Below, in pieces: positions 9,541-17,329 of a stretch of 64,000 nucleotides of DNA; position 1 is the stretch's first letter, and every line of letters starts with the position of its first letter. Made by a program: the position numbers and the translations under genes. The DNA lies in NCBI RefSeq assembly GCF_001881565.1, contig NZ_MPDJ01000002.1, positions 420,599 through 484,598 on the forward strand, in the 5' to 3' direction. The notes under the pieces are model-generated. The model did no database searches. It was given only the letters and a program-made list of their open reading frames with translations, and was not told where the DNA came from. This DNA comes from Eisenbergiella tayi. GTDB lineage: Bacteria; Bacillota; Clostridia; Lachnospirales; Lachnospiraceae.

Positions 9541-10948
9541 CCGTCAGCCTCCATTCATGATGGAAATTTCCTTCCCGGTCAATCCGTTCATAGGTATGCG
9601 CCCCGAAGCAGTCCCTCTGGGCCTGAATCAGATTGGCTCCCACCGGCATTCCGCGGGAGGCATCCAGGTATGCTGCCGCCTGACTCATAGCAGGAACCGG
9701 AATACCGTTTATAATAGCCATAGTCAGAATGTGACGCAGACTTTCCTGTCCTGCATTGATTTTTTCCAGGAAAAATGGATCCAGCATCAGGTTTGTCAGG
9801 CCGGGATTTTTTTCATATGCACGGGTAATATCATCCAGGAAATCAGCCTGAATAATACAGCCTGCCCTGAAAATAGCCGCTATCCTGCCATAATCCAGAT
9901 TCCACCCGTATTCCCCGGAAGCATGGGCAAGCAGCTCAAAGCCCTGTGCATAGGCGATTATTTTTGCTGTATACAGTCCGTTTCGCACCTGTTCGCCAAA
10001 TGCTTTTTTATCTGCGGGCTTTTTCTTTTCAGGAGATACAAAAAGTGACTGCGCCGCTTTCCTTGCGTCCACGCGGTTTGACATGATTCTGGCGTTGCAG
10101 GCAGCCGTTATCATCGAAACATTAACTCCCTGCTTCAGGGATTCCAGGCTGGTCCAGCGGCCGGTGCCCTTCTGTCCGGCGCTGTCCAGAATCATATCCA
10201 GCAGTTCCTGATCGCTTAAGTCATCCTTCTCCCGGAAAATCCCTGCGGTAATCCCAATCAGATAGCTTTTCAGCTCCATCCGGTTCCATTCGTCAAAAAT
10301 ATCCGCCATTTCACGGTTGCTGTAGCCGCCCACATATTTAAGAAGAAGATAGGCCTCGGCAATCAGCTGCATATCCGCATATTCGATACCGTTATGCACC
10401 ATTTTCACATAATGTCCGGCTCCGTCCGGTCCCATATAGGCACAGCATGGCTCTCCCTGGGCCTTTGCCGCAATGGCTTCCAGAACAGGCGCAACATGGC
10501 CGTAGGCCTCCCTGTCTCCGCCGGGCATAATAGACGGACCGAATCTGGCTCCTTTTTCTCCGCCCGACACCCCTGTACCGAAAAAATAAATCCCCTTTTC
10601 TTTCAGGCTTTTCTCCCTGCGGATGGTATCCTCGAAGAAAGAATTCCCTCCGTCCAGGATCATATCTCCCTCATCCAGCAGGGGAACCAGCTGATCAATA
10701 ACCAAATCCACAGGTTTTCCGGCCTTTACCATGATCAGGAATTTTCTCGGACGTTCCTGGGAGCTCACCAGTTCTTCTAGTTCATAGAAGGGGATGAAAT
10801 TCTCATGGGGATGCTCTTTCACCAAATCCTCCGTCACCATACGGCTCCGGTTATATCCTCCTACTTTAAATCCGTGATCCGCCATATTAAGCGCAAGGCT
10901 TCTGCCCATTACGGCCAGCCCTATAACACCAAAATCTGTTCTCTGCAT
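9533..10948 (-). CDS. gnd: 6-phosphogluconate dehydrogenase, decarboxylating
   Basis: A 471-residue enzyme converting 6-phosphogluconate to ribulose-5-phosphate and CO2 with NADPH formation. The nucleotide-binding GVIGLAVMGRSLALN motif is at the N-terminus; KMVHNGIEYADMQLI and the DSAGQKGTGRWT loop mark the substrate site. I set the start at the ATG at 10948, which has GAGGAGG upstream and puts the Rossmann strand at residue 6; a longer in-frame reading adds a 23-residue Arg/Asn-rich stretch not expected in this family. It follows pgl by 99 bases and overlaps zwf. Confidence 0.95.
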   Translation of the reverse strand: MQRTDFGVIGLAVMGRSLALNMADHGFKVGGYNRSRMVTEDLVKEHPHENFIPFYELEELVSSQERPRKFLIMVKAGKPVDLVIDQLVPLLDEGDMILDGGNSFFEDTIRREKSLKEKGIYFFGTGVSGGEKGARFGPSIMPGGDREAYGHVAPVLEAIAAKAQGEPCCAYMGPDGAGHYVKMVHNGIEYADMQLIAEAYLLLKYVGGYSNREMADIFDEWNRMELKSYLIGITAGIFREKDDLSDQELLDMILDSAGQKGTGRWTSLESLKQGVNVSMITAACNARIMSNRVDARKAAQSLFVSPEKKKPADKKAFGEQVRNGLYTAKIIAYAQGFELLAHASGEYGWNLDYGRIAAIFRAGCIIQADFLDDITRAYEKNPGLTNLMLDPFFLEKINAGQESLRHILTMAIINGIPVPAMSQAAAYLDASRGMPVGANLIQAQRDCFGAHTYERIDREGNFHHEWRLTDA

Positions 10949-10980
10949 TTGATATTCCTCCTCGTTTTTTCTATTACAAA

Positions 10981-10994
10981 ACGTAATGTTACGT
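10981..10994. promoter_or_regulatory. Palindrome in the pgl-gnd gap
   Basis: A 14-base palindrome with arms ACGTAA and TTACGT lies 32 bases before the gnd start. A further TTAC/GTAA pair overlaps its left side. It shares the GTAA/TTAC core with the larger palindrome on the operon promoter, so it may be a second site for the same regulator. Confidence 0.35.
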
Positions 10995-11047
10995 CTCATT
11001 CTCTTTTTTGGGAACATGGATAGCCAGCAGTACGCGGCATCCGCTGT

Positions 11048-12052
11048 TTATTCTTCCAGTATGACAGATACGGCTTCCGGCATAGTAATACGGCTTCTGA
11101 CTTCTTTCACCCTGCCGCTCTCCGGCTCTGTTTCCCGGCAGACAATACCGCCTTCCTGCCGGTTGGCTATAAGCAGGAAACGACCATCCGGGCTTATGAT
11201 AAAATCACGGGGATGTACGCCTGCGCTGGATACGGAATCGGCTACAGCCGCCTTTTCCTGTGTTAAGTCCACTGTTATCAGCTGATTTAAACCCCGTACA
11301 GATATATAGAGGAAATGTTCATCCCGGGACAGCCTTATCGCCGCAGCTGCTGCCCCTGTTACATTTCCCGGCAAAAGGGGCAGCGACTGAATCAGGCTGA
11401 AGATTCTGCCGTCAGCCCTAAAAACAAAAAGCTCATTGCTCCACTCGCTCACTACATACAGCTTTTTATGCGCCTTATCAAATACGCCATGCCTGGGTCC
11501 GCTTCCCTCCGGGAACATAATCTCTCCGGCCGGCGCATAATCGTCCTCTGTATCAAACAGCCTTATCCGGTTCTGTTCCAGGCACGGCACCAGCAGCAGG
11601 GAATCATGAAGAAGGATCTGATGGCAGCCGGCCTTTTCCCCGCAGGCGATCCTTTTAAGAATATGCATATTTTCATCATCCCGGCCGTATATCATAACCG
11701 TGCCGTCATGATAGTTGGCTGTATACACGAGCCCGCCGTCCTGCAGGATATAGCAGGGAGTATGTCTTTCCTCCAGAATTTTTATTTCATCTTTAATCTC
11801 TCCATTTTCAAGCCGGAGAAAGCAGGTTCCCGCTTTTCCCTCTTCTTCCATGGGAAAACAAAGACGGCCTTCGCTGCAGGAAACCCACTTGGCATCCTTT
11901 GCTTCATAGAACAGCTCCGGTTCTGCCAGTTCCCCGCTCTCCGGGTAAAAAGCAAAGCGGTACACACCCTTGCTGCTTTCCGAAAAATAGGTGCCTATAT
12001 AACCATTAATCATCTGCTTCTTTTTATTCTCTGCTTTCCTGCATTTTTCCAT
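11048..12052 (-). CDS. pgl: 6-phosphogluconolactonase, beta-propeller type
   Basis: A 334-residue protein of the seven-bladed lactonase family (PF10282) that hydrolyses 6-phosphogluconolactone. Typical parts are the first blade YIGTYF, the GSGPRHGVFD motif in the middle and HPRDFIISPDGRFLLIANR near the end. The ATG at 12052 has AGGGAG upstream and lies inside the 3' end of rpiA (29-base overlap); the inner ATG at 12013, starting MINGYIGTYF, is also possible. Its place between rpiA and gnd/zwf gives strong support for the lactonase role. Confidence 0.9.
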   Translation of the reverse strand: MEKCRKAENKKKQMINGYIGTYFSESSKGVYRFAFYPESGELAEPELFYEAKDAKWVSCSEGRLCFPMEEEGKAGTCFLRLENGEIKDEIKILEERHTPCYILQDGGLVYTANYHDGTVMIYGRDDENMHILKRIACGEKAGCHQILLHDSLLLVPCLEQNRIRLFDTEDDYAPAGEIMFPEGSGPRHGVFDKAHKKLYVVSEWSNELFVFRADGRIFSLIQSLPLLPGNVTGAAAAAIRLSRDEHFLYISVRGLNQLITVDLTQEKAAVADSVSSAGVHPRDFIISPDGRFLLIANRQEGGIVCRETEPESGRVKEVRSRITMPEAVSVILEE

Positions 12053-12773
12053 CTGCTTGCTCCCTTTCAAATCTCACGTTTTTCTTCACCGGGTTCGGAT
12101 TCACCAGTTCACGGACACCGTTTCCGGTACCAATGATAATCCTGCTGCAGATCCGATCGAAAATGCCCGTTTCCAGGACTCCCGGGATCTGCCGGATTTC
12201 TTTTGCCGCTTCCCGCAAGTCCGTATCCTCTTTCATTACCACATCCAATATCATATTGCCGTTATCTGTAAAAAATGTCCTTCCATCCTTCATCCGGCAG
12301 ACCGCTTTACCTCCCATAGTCCGGATGGCTTCCGCCGCCCATTCGGCTCCGAATGGAAGCACCTCCACAGGGAGAGGGAATGTCCCCAGCCGTTTTACCG
12401 GTTTGCTTTCATCCATGATCCAGATTACCTGTTCTGCCTTTTGGGCTACAATCTTTTCCCGGAGAAGGGCTCCGCCTCCTCCCTTGACAGCACAGAAGGA
12501 GCCGTCAATTTCATCCACGCCGTCAATGGCCAGATCCACCCTTTCTGTTTCCTCCGGATGGATGACGGGAATTCCCAGGGATACGGCAAGCGTTTCCGCA
12601 GCCTCTGATGTTGCGACAGCCTGAAACCTTCTTCCTTCCCGGATCATGGAACCTGCTTCGTGGATAAGATACAACGCTGTTGAACCGGTCCCCAGACCAA
12701 TGGTCATCTGATCCTGTATATATGATGCCGCCGCCATAGCTGCGGCTTTCTTCTGTTTTTCTTTATTCTCCAT
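12024..12773 (-). CDS. rpiA: Ribose-5-phosphate isomerase A
   Basis: A 249-residue isomerase interconverting ribose-5-phosphate and ribulose-5-phosphate. The family motifs are clear: GLGTGSTA for phosphate binding, AIDGVDEID with the catalytic Asp, and the KGGGGALLREKIVA loop. The ATG at 12773 with a GGCGGA site is preferred because an upstream in-frame extension would carry a hydrophobic run absent from RpiA and would overlap the promoter. It is the first gene of the pentose-phosphate operon. Confidence 0.93.
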   Translation of the reverse strand: MENKEKQKKAAAMAAASYIQDQMTIGLGTGSTALYLIHEAGSMIREGRRFQAVATSEAAETLAVSLGIPVIHPEETERVDLAIDGVDEIDGSFCAVKGGGGALLREKIVAQKAEQVIWIMDESKPVKRLGTFPLPVEVLPFGAEWAAEAIRTMGGKAVCRMKDGRTFFTDNGNMILDVVMKEDTDLREAAKEIRQIPGVLETGIFDRICSRIIIGTGNGVRELVNPNPVKKNVRFEREQADGKMQESRE

Positions 12774-12804
12774 CCCGCTTCCGCCTTTCATGAATCTCTT
12801 TTGC

Positions 12805-12842
12805 ATTACTGTAATTATAATTATTACAGTTAGTAATGTCAA
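12805..12842 (-). promoter_or_regulatory. Consensus promoter with overlapping palindromic operator
   Basis: On the minus strand TTGACA (12842-12837) and TATAAT (12819-12814) are separated by exactly 17 bases, a full consensus promoter for rpiA-pgl-gnd-zwf. A palindrome with arms ACTGTAAT (12808-12815) and ATTACAGT (12823-12830) surrounds the -10, and outer half-sites ATTACT and AGTAAT extend it to 12805-12837. A repressor bound here would block the promoter. The AT-rich dyad resembles Fur/PerR/Zur-family boxes, but that match is inference. Confidence 0.75.
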
Positions 12843-12931
12843 TCTCTTTTCTGATATTTCCCAAAATAGTTTTACCATTTAACCGGATTCTTAACAAAAA
12901 GACTGATATTATCAGGCAGTCTGTGAACTGC

Positions 12932-12960
12932 TTGACAATATCAGCCGTTAACTTTAGAGT
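12932..12960 (+). promoter_or_regulatory. Probable promoter of the cupin gene
   Basis: TTGACA at 12932-12937 and TAGAGT at 12955-12960 with a 17-base spacer, about 60 bases before the cupin start. The inverted repeat CTGATATT/AATATCAG (12903-12910, 12936-12943) overlaps the -35. Confidence 0.5.
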
Positions 12961-13019
12961 ATAAGAATAACTAATTAACCGGGAGTATTTAAACCCATTT
13001 TCACAAAAAGGAAATAGGA

Positions 13020-13487
13020 ATGGAAGTGTACAACACAGACAAGCTATCTGAAGAATTTATATGGCAGGATTCCATGGGATTAATCACAACATCACTGGGT
13101 GCTGCCGCCGGTAGCCGGAAAATATATGTCAACGTGGATTCCGTTCCCCCGAATGCATACAGTACCAAATATCACAGCCACTCTCAGCAGGAAGAATTTT
13201 TTCTCATAATCTCCGGAACGGGCATGCTGCGGCTGAATGACGAGGAAATTCCGGTAAAACAGGGAGATTTCTTCGCCAAACCTGCCGCTCAGAATATAGC
13301 ACATACTTTTTATAATTCAGGAACTGAGAATCTGCTTATTTTAGATGTGGGAACCATAGAAAAAGAAGATACCTGTTATTATCCGGATGAAGATATATAT
13401 ATGCAGAAGTCAAATGGAGAACGCCGCATTTTCCGTGGTTCGGCTCTGGATTCTTCCTGGTCTTCGGAACCGAACGAAAGTCTTTGA
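13020..13487 (+). CDS. Cupin-domain protein
   Basis: A 155-residue protein with a single cupin-2 beta-barrel. The metal-binding motif is HSHSQQEEFFLIISG (about residues 46-60) and the second half contains GDFFAKPAAQNIAHTF. Such proteins bind a metal and act as small isomerases, dioxygenases or sensors; which applies here is not visible. It stands alone on the plus strand, divergent from the pentose-phosphate operon. Confidence 0.75.
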   Translation: MEVYNTDKLSEEFIWQDSMGLITTSLGAAAGSRKIYVNVDSVPPNAYSTKYHSHSQQEEFFLIISGTGMLRLNDEEIPVKQGDFFAKPAAQNIAHTFYNSGTENLLILDVGTIEKEDTCYYPDEDIYMQKSNGERRIFRGSALDSSWSSEPNESL

Positions 13488-13518
13488 CCGTTCCTGTTCA
13501 CAGAGAATTTTCGTTTAT

Positions 13519-13845
13519 TTACCATCGCTTCATATTTCTTTCATGCTTTTCCCGATATATTTGCGCAAGTTCTTCCGGTGAAATGGAATAGCAAAGCATA
13601 ACATCGTTCAGATACATCAATACATCGCACAGTTCTTCTATAAAATGATTTCTGACCTGCTCATCACCTGTTATTTTGGCGTCTCCCTGCTTCTTGATGA
13701 TATCGGCCACTTCTCCTGCTTCTATCATCATCCAAAGCAGGCTGTCACGTCCCTTCTCAGGAGAAAGCCCGCCCCATCGCTCTTTATATTTTTCCTGAAG
13801 TTCTTTCTGAATGTCCTGCATTTCCTGAAATCCAAATTCACTCAT
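13519..13845 (-). CDS. MazG-like nucleotide pyrophosphohydrolase
   Basis: A 108-residue all-helical protein with the MazG/dUTPase-like metal motifs: EAGEVAD in the second helix and FIEELCDVLMYLND in the third, giving the ExxE...ExxD set that binds magnesium. These enzymes split non-canonical or excess nucleoside triphosphates into monophosphate and pyrophosphate. It sits 64 bases after a pyrophosphatase-like gene, a sensible pairing because the product pyrophosphate could be hydrolysed at once. Confidence 0.75.
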   Translation of the reverse strand: MSEFGFQEMQDIQKELQEKYKERWGGLSPEKGRDSLLWMMIEAGEVADIIKKQGDAKITGDEQVRNHFIEELCDVLMYLNDVMLCYSISPEELAQIYREKHERNMKRW

Positions 13846-13909
13846 TTTTTTCTTTTTCTCCCTTTTGTTAATCAGCGGCTGTCTGAAAATTCATTTAGCA
13901 TAAGACCAT

Positions 13910-14257
13910 TTACCGCCTTATGAGAATCCCCTTCATATACTCTGTTTCATTATGTGTCTGACAGACGATTTCCTTTTCTTCTTCCGTACATCCAATCAAT
14001 ATTTTTATCTCCGAGTCACGTTTCATCAAATCCACAATGCACATTATAGCATCAATCTGTTTTCTCGAATCAGTCCCAACCCATACGTCAATTCCTCCCT
14101 GATCCATTGACGATGTATTCTCAAGATAACCGTAATCAATTTTATAAATAAAATCCGGGAATCTCGGGTGAGCCGTTCCCTTTGGCCTGTCAATTACAAT
14201 ATTTGAATCCCTTACCAGTTTTTCTATTGCTTTCCAGAATGCTTCCCTCTCCTCCAT
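13910..14257 (-). CDS. Inorganic-pyrophosphatase-like small protein
   Basis: A 115-residue protein. Its first half, VIDRPKGTAHPRFPDFIY followed by DYGYL and GGIDVWVG, closely follows the active-site strands of the soluble family I pyrophosphatases, with the acidic residues spaced for metal binding. The length is well below the usual ~170 and the C-terminal half is different, so it may have another substrate. It is the first gene of a pair with the MazG-like gene. Confidence 0.6.
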   Translation of the reverse strand: MEEREAFWKAIEKLVRDSNIVIDRPKGTAHPRFPDFIYKIDYGYLENTSSMDQGGIDVWVGTDSRKQIDAIMCIVDLMKRDSEIKILIGCTEEEKEIVCQTHNETEYMKGILIRR

Positions 14258-14300
14258 ATATGTCCCTCCTCCATTTGAACCTACTTATTATTTTATACGA

Positions 14301-14309
14301 ATTATATCA
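14301..14309 (-). promoter_or_regulatory. Extended -10 of the pyrophosphatase/MazG pair
   Basis: Minus-strand TGATATAAT at 14309-14301 is a TGn-extended -10 about 45 bases before the start. The -35 is poor. Confidence 0.45.
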
Positions 14310-14426
14310 TAACTGCAGTTTGATTTGCTGTTGATTAAAATAATTTTTTCATTTGATCTACAAACGATAGAAATATCACTCAATGAAATAAATTTTAAAT
14401 ACGACAGCTATATGTCATACCTGATG

Positions 14427-14435
14427 TGTTATAAT
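14427..14435 (+). promoter_or_regulatory. Extended -10 of the yoaP-like operon
   Basis: TGTTATAAT at 14427-14435 forms a TGn-extended -10 about 50 bases upstream of the acetyltransferase gene; no good -35 is seen. Confidence 0.45.
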
Positions 14436-14484
14436 TTCTTGTACAGGCACAGGAATAATATAAAAATCTGAAACGAGGTTACAC

Positions 14485-15237
14485 ATGGATATTAATTTTG
14501 TGAATTTAACTGCTGAAAATCTTGCCGACGAGCATTTAAGCTGCATTATCCGCAGCAAAAAGCCTCATCCGGGTGTTGAAGCGAAGCGTCTGTGGCTTTC
14601 CGACCGGCTGAAGGAAGGGCATGTATTCCGGAAACTGAATGTGAAGGCCCCGGTTTTTATTGAATACGCGCCTCTTGAAACAGCCTGGGTTCCCATAAAT
14701 GGGGATAACTATTACTATATATACTGCCTGTGGGTTTCCGGCGGTTACAATGGGAAAGGTTACGGAAAAATGCTGATGGATTATTGCCTGGCTGATGCCA
14801 GAGAAAAGGGGAAATCCGGTATTTGTATGCTGGGATCAACGAAGCAGAAATCCTGGCTTTCCGACCAGTCCTTTGCGAAGAAATTCGGCTTTGAGGCTGT
14901 TGATGCCACTGATTACGGCTATGAGCTGCTCGCCCTTTCTTTTGACGGAACAAAGCCGGAATTTGCCCCCAATGTAAAAACCCCTAAAATAGAAAACAAA
15001 GAGCTGACAATTTATTATGATATGCAATGTCCATATATCTGTCAAAAAATCGGGATAATAAAACAATATTGTGAAGAGAAGAATATTCCCGTATCCTTAA
15101 TTCAGGTGGATACGCTGCAGAAAGCGAAGGAGCTTCCCTGTGTTTTCAATAATTGGGGTGTATTTTACAAAGGTAACTTCGAAACAGTGAATTTAATAAT
15201 GGATGTGTCCCATTTAGAGCGTATCCTTAAGAAATGA
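14485..15237 (+). CDS. YoaP-like GNAT acetyltransferase
   Basis: A 250-residue two-domain protein. Residues ~1-155 form a GNAT fold with the acetyl-CoA loop GGYNGKGYGKMLM; the C-terminal part from YYDMQCPYICQKIG onward matches the YoaP accessory domain, a thioredoxin-like fold with a conserved Cys. The natural substrate of this family is not established. The following methyltransferase gene starts 38 bases later, so the two are probably co-transcribed. Confidence 0.8.
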   Translation: MDINFVNLTAENLADEHLSCIIRSKKPHPGVEAKRLWLSDRLKEGHVFRKLNVKAPVFIEYAPLETAWVPINGDNYYYIYCLWVSGGYNGKGYGKMLMDYCLADAREKGKSGICMLGSTKQKSWLSDQSFAKKFGFEAVDATDYGYELLALSFDGTKPEFAPNVKTPKIENKELTIYYDMQCPYICQKIGIIKQYCEEKNIPVSLIQVDTLQKAKELPCVFNNWGVFYKGNFETVNLIMDVSHLERILKK

Positions 15238-15275
15238 ACATGAAAACTGCCATTATGGAAGGAGCCTGACCTGTT

Positions 15276-16022
15276 ATGAACCTTGTACTCAATCAAAATA
15301 AATCCAGCTGGGATGCCATGGCCGATACCTGGTTCGGATCAACCGCATTGCCCGTTTATGGGTGTCTGGCGCCGACAGAGGATGAACTGCATCTGTTTCC
15401 TGATCTGTCCGGCAAAAAAGTTCTGGATATCGGCTGCGGCAGCGGCCATTCCCTGCGCTGGTGCGGACAAAAGGGGGCCGCAGAGCTTTGGGGGCTGGAT
15501 CTGTCGGAGAAGCAAATCTCCAATGCACAAAGCTATCTGACAGAAAAAGGATATCATCCCAGGCTGTATAATGCCCCCATGGAACAGGAATGCGGTCTGC
15601 CAAAAGAATATTTTGATGTTGTTTATTCCATCTATGCAATCGGATGGACTACGGATTTAAAAGCCGCTTTCTGCAATATCGCTTCCTATCTGAAGCCGGG
15701 CGGTGTATTTATTTTTTCATGGGATCATCCGCTGATGTCCTGTGTTGATGTGATTGACGATAAGCTTGTTTTTTCCGGTTCGTATATAAAGGATGAGGCT
15801 TTTTCTTACATACAGAGGGGGCAGCCTGTTACTGTACAGAATCGCCGCATGTCTGCATATATTAATGAACTGGCAGACGCCGGATTTGTCACAGAACGTC
15901 TCATTGAAGAAACCGACAGCGATACCCTTTCCCGTGCGGCTGAATTCTCTTCCGGCTATTATTCTCCCTGGAGAGCGCAAAAACTTCCTCTTTCCTTCAT
16001 TATCAAAGCCAGAAAATTATGA
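15276..16022 (+). CDS. Class I SAM-dependent methyltransferase
   Basis: A 248-residue Rossmann methyltransferase. Motif I is VLDIGCGSGHS (about residues 48-58), followed by GLDLSEKQI and the motif-IV region YFDVVYSIYAIGW; LKPGGVFIFSW is the usual post-II strand. It resembles the UbiE/small-molecule methyltransferases, but no substrate can be named. It forms an operon with the YoaP-like gene. Confidence 0.8.
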   Translation: MNLVLNQNKSSWDAMADTWFGSTALPVYGCLAPTEDELHLFPDLSGKKVLDIGCGSGHSLRWCGQKGAAELWGLDLSEKQISNAQSYLTEKGYHPRLYNAPMEQECGLPKEYFDVVYSIYAIGWTTDLKAAFCNIASYLKPGGVFIFSWDHPLMSCVDVIDDKLVFSGSYIKDEAFSYIQRGQPVTVQNRRMSAYINELADAGFVTERLIEETDSDTLSRAAEFSSGYYSPWRAQKLPLSFIIKARKL

Positions 16023-16031
16023 TTTTCCATA

Positions 16032-16069
16032 AAAGGGCACAAACGGAAAAATTCCGCCCGTGCCCTTTA
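16032..16069. terminator. Bidirectional terminator
   Basis: Arms AAAGGGCAC and GTGCCCTTT with an inner CGGAA/TTCCG pair lie between the converging methyltransferase and cohesin-like genes. T-rich stretches on the plus side and A-rich stretches on the left make it usable in both directions. Confidence 0.75.
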
Positions 16070-16072
16070 TTA

Positions 16073-17212
16073 TTATTTCCGTGTTTTCCTTCTTTTTCCA
16101 TTCTTTGCCATGCTTTTTTTCCTGAAAAGAATTACCGCTCCTGCAAAGATACACACCGCTATTACTGCTGCGGCAGCCGTAACCATTGTCCTGGAGCCTG
16201 CCGTAAGCAGGCTGCCTTGCTTCTGCCCCTGCACGCCTCCGTGTTCCTTATCCAAAAGGATTTCATCGGAAACAGAACCGTCTTCGTTCCCATTCTCTCC
16301 TGTCCCTGCTTTACCGGTACCATCCGCCTGTCCGTTTTCCCCGGCAGCTGTATTCTCACCTGATACCAGAATGCTGGAGGGTCCGTCTTCCGGATCCACT
16401 ATAGTTACTTTATTGCCTGACTGCGATGTCTGCGAGCCGTTTTTAGAGTTCAGCTTCACCGGAGTTGTACTGAATATACCGTTCTTTCCCAAATCAGGCA
16501 GGCCATTTATGTTTCCCATATCCTTAATGATGTAGGAAGGTATCTTCTCCGCAGCCTTGGGATCGTTGACTAACTGAGTTGTCTCATCGTACAGTCCTGA
16601 ATTTATATTGTCACCGGAATCCTGATTGCCGTGATCCTGACTGCCGGGATTCTGTTCCTGGCTGTTATCCGGCTGGCCTTGACTGCCTCCGGGTTTTTCT
16701 TCTGCCTTCCCATCTACTATAACAGGTTCCAGTTCCTCGTAGGCGATATCCGGTATCTTGGATCCATAGGCCTTGTTTACGGTCTGGATAGAATTCTCTA
16801 CAACACTCACCTCAGCCTTCAGGCTGTCCGCCGAGTCCGCCTTCTGAAATCTTACGGCGCCCAGATTCAGATTATCATTTTCATCAAATAAGCTGCTGCC
16901 GGATGCCACATAAATGCTCAGGACTCCTCTGTCCTTATCGTATCGGTAATCCTTTACGGCCTCTTCCAGTGCCTGTGAAAAAAGGAAGGAAACGTCCTCC
17001 TTGTTTCCGTCCTGAACCTCCACATTCAATGACATGGATATGGCCGTTATCTTTTCTTTGTTTGCATTGGCCATATTTACGGAAACAGCCACCTGCTCTC
17101 CCTGATTTTCCAGGGTTACGGTATCTGTCTGCGCCGCGTATATACGCTGGGGAAAAGCCAGGCTGAGCACCAGGCCTGCGGCCAATCCTAACATACTATA
17201 TAATCGTTTCAC
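16073..17212 (-). CDS. Membrane-anchored cohesin-like surface protein
   Basis: About 379 residues. A signal peptide ends near IYAAQ, and residues ~30-160 form a beta-rich domain with cohesin-like features (VAVSVNMANANK, GVLSIYVASGSSLFDENDNLNLGAVRF). A long Gly/Asn/Gln/Ser/Glu-rich spacer follows, then a single membrane helix (TMVTAAAAVIAVCIFAGAV) and a basic tail. The GTG at 17212 is preferred because AGGAG lies 5 bases upstream; an ATG at 17245 has a weaker site. It follows the M60 protease gene, which carries a dockerin-like EF-hand, so its likely job is to hold the protease at the cell surface. The cohesin call rests on pattern recognition only. Confidence 0.6.
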   Translation of the reverse strand: MKRLYSMLGLAAGLVLSLAFPQRIYAAQTDTVTLENQGEQVAVSVNMANANKEKITAISMSLNVEVQDGNKEDVSFLFSQALEEAVKDYRYDKDRGVLSIYVASGSSLFDENDNLNLGAVRFQKADSADSLKAEVSVVENSIQTVNKAYGSKIPDIAYEELEPVIVDGKAEEKPGGSQGQPDNSQEQNPGSQDHGNQDSGDNINSGLYDETTQLVNDPKAAEKIPSYIIKDMGNINGLPDLGKNGIFSTTPVKLNSKNGSQTSQSGNKVTIVDPEDGPSSILVSGENTAAGENGQADGTGKAGTGENGNEDGSVSDEILLDKEHGGVQGQKQGSLLTAGSRTMVTAAAAVIAVCIFAGAVILFRKKSMAKNGKRRKTRK

Positions 17213-17329
17213 TGCTGCTCCTATCTGCGCACTTGCGGTACGCATATGTATATCGGTTTCTTTTCCTGCGGGCGCAGATCCGGACTGTCTGGATCTGCTT
17301 CTCCATTTGCTGCCTGCATTCTATATCTC

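Noticed and set aside
8839..9690. Open frame opposite zwf
   Set aside because: Antisense to a gene with intact active-site motifs; no independent evidence.
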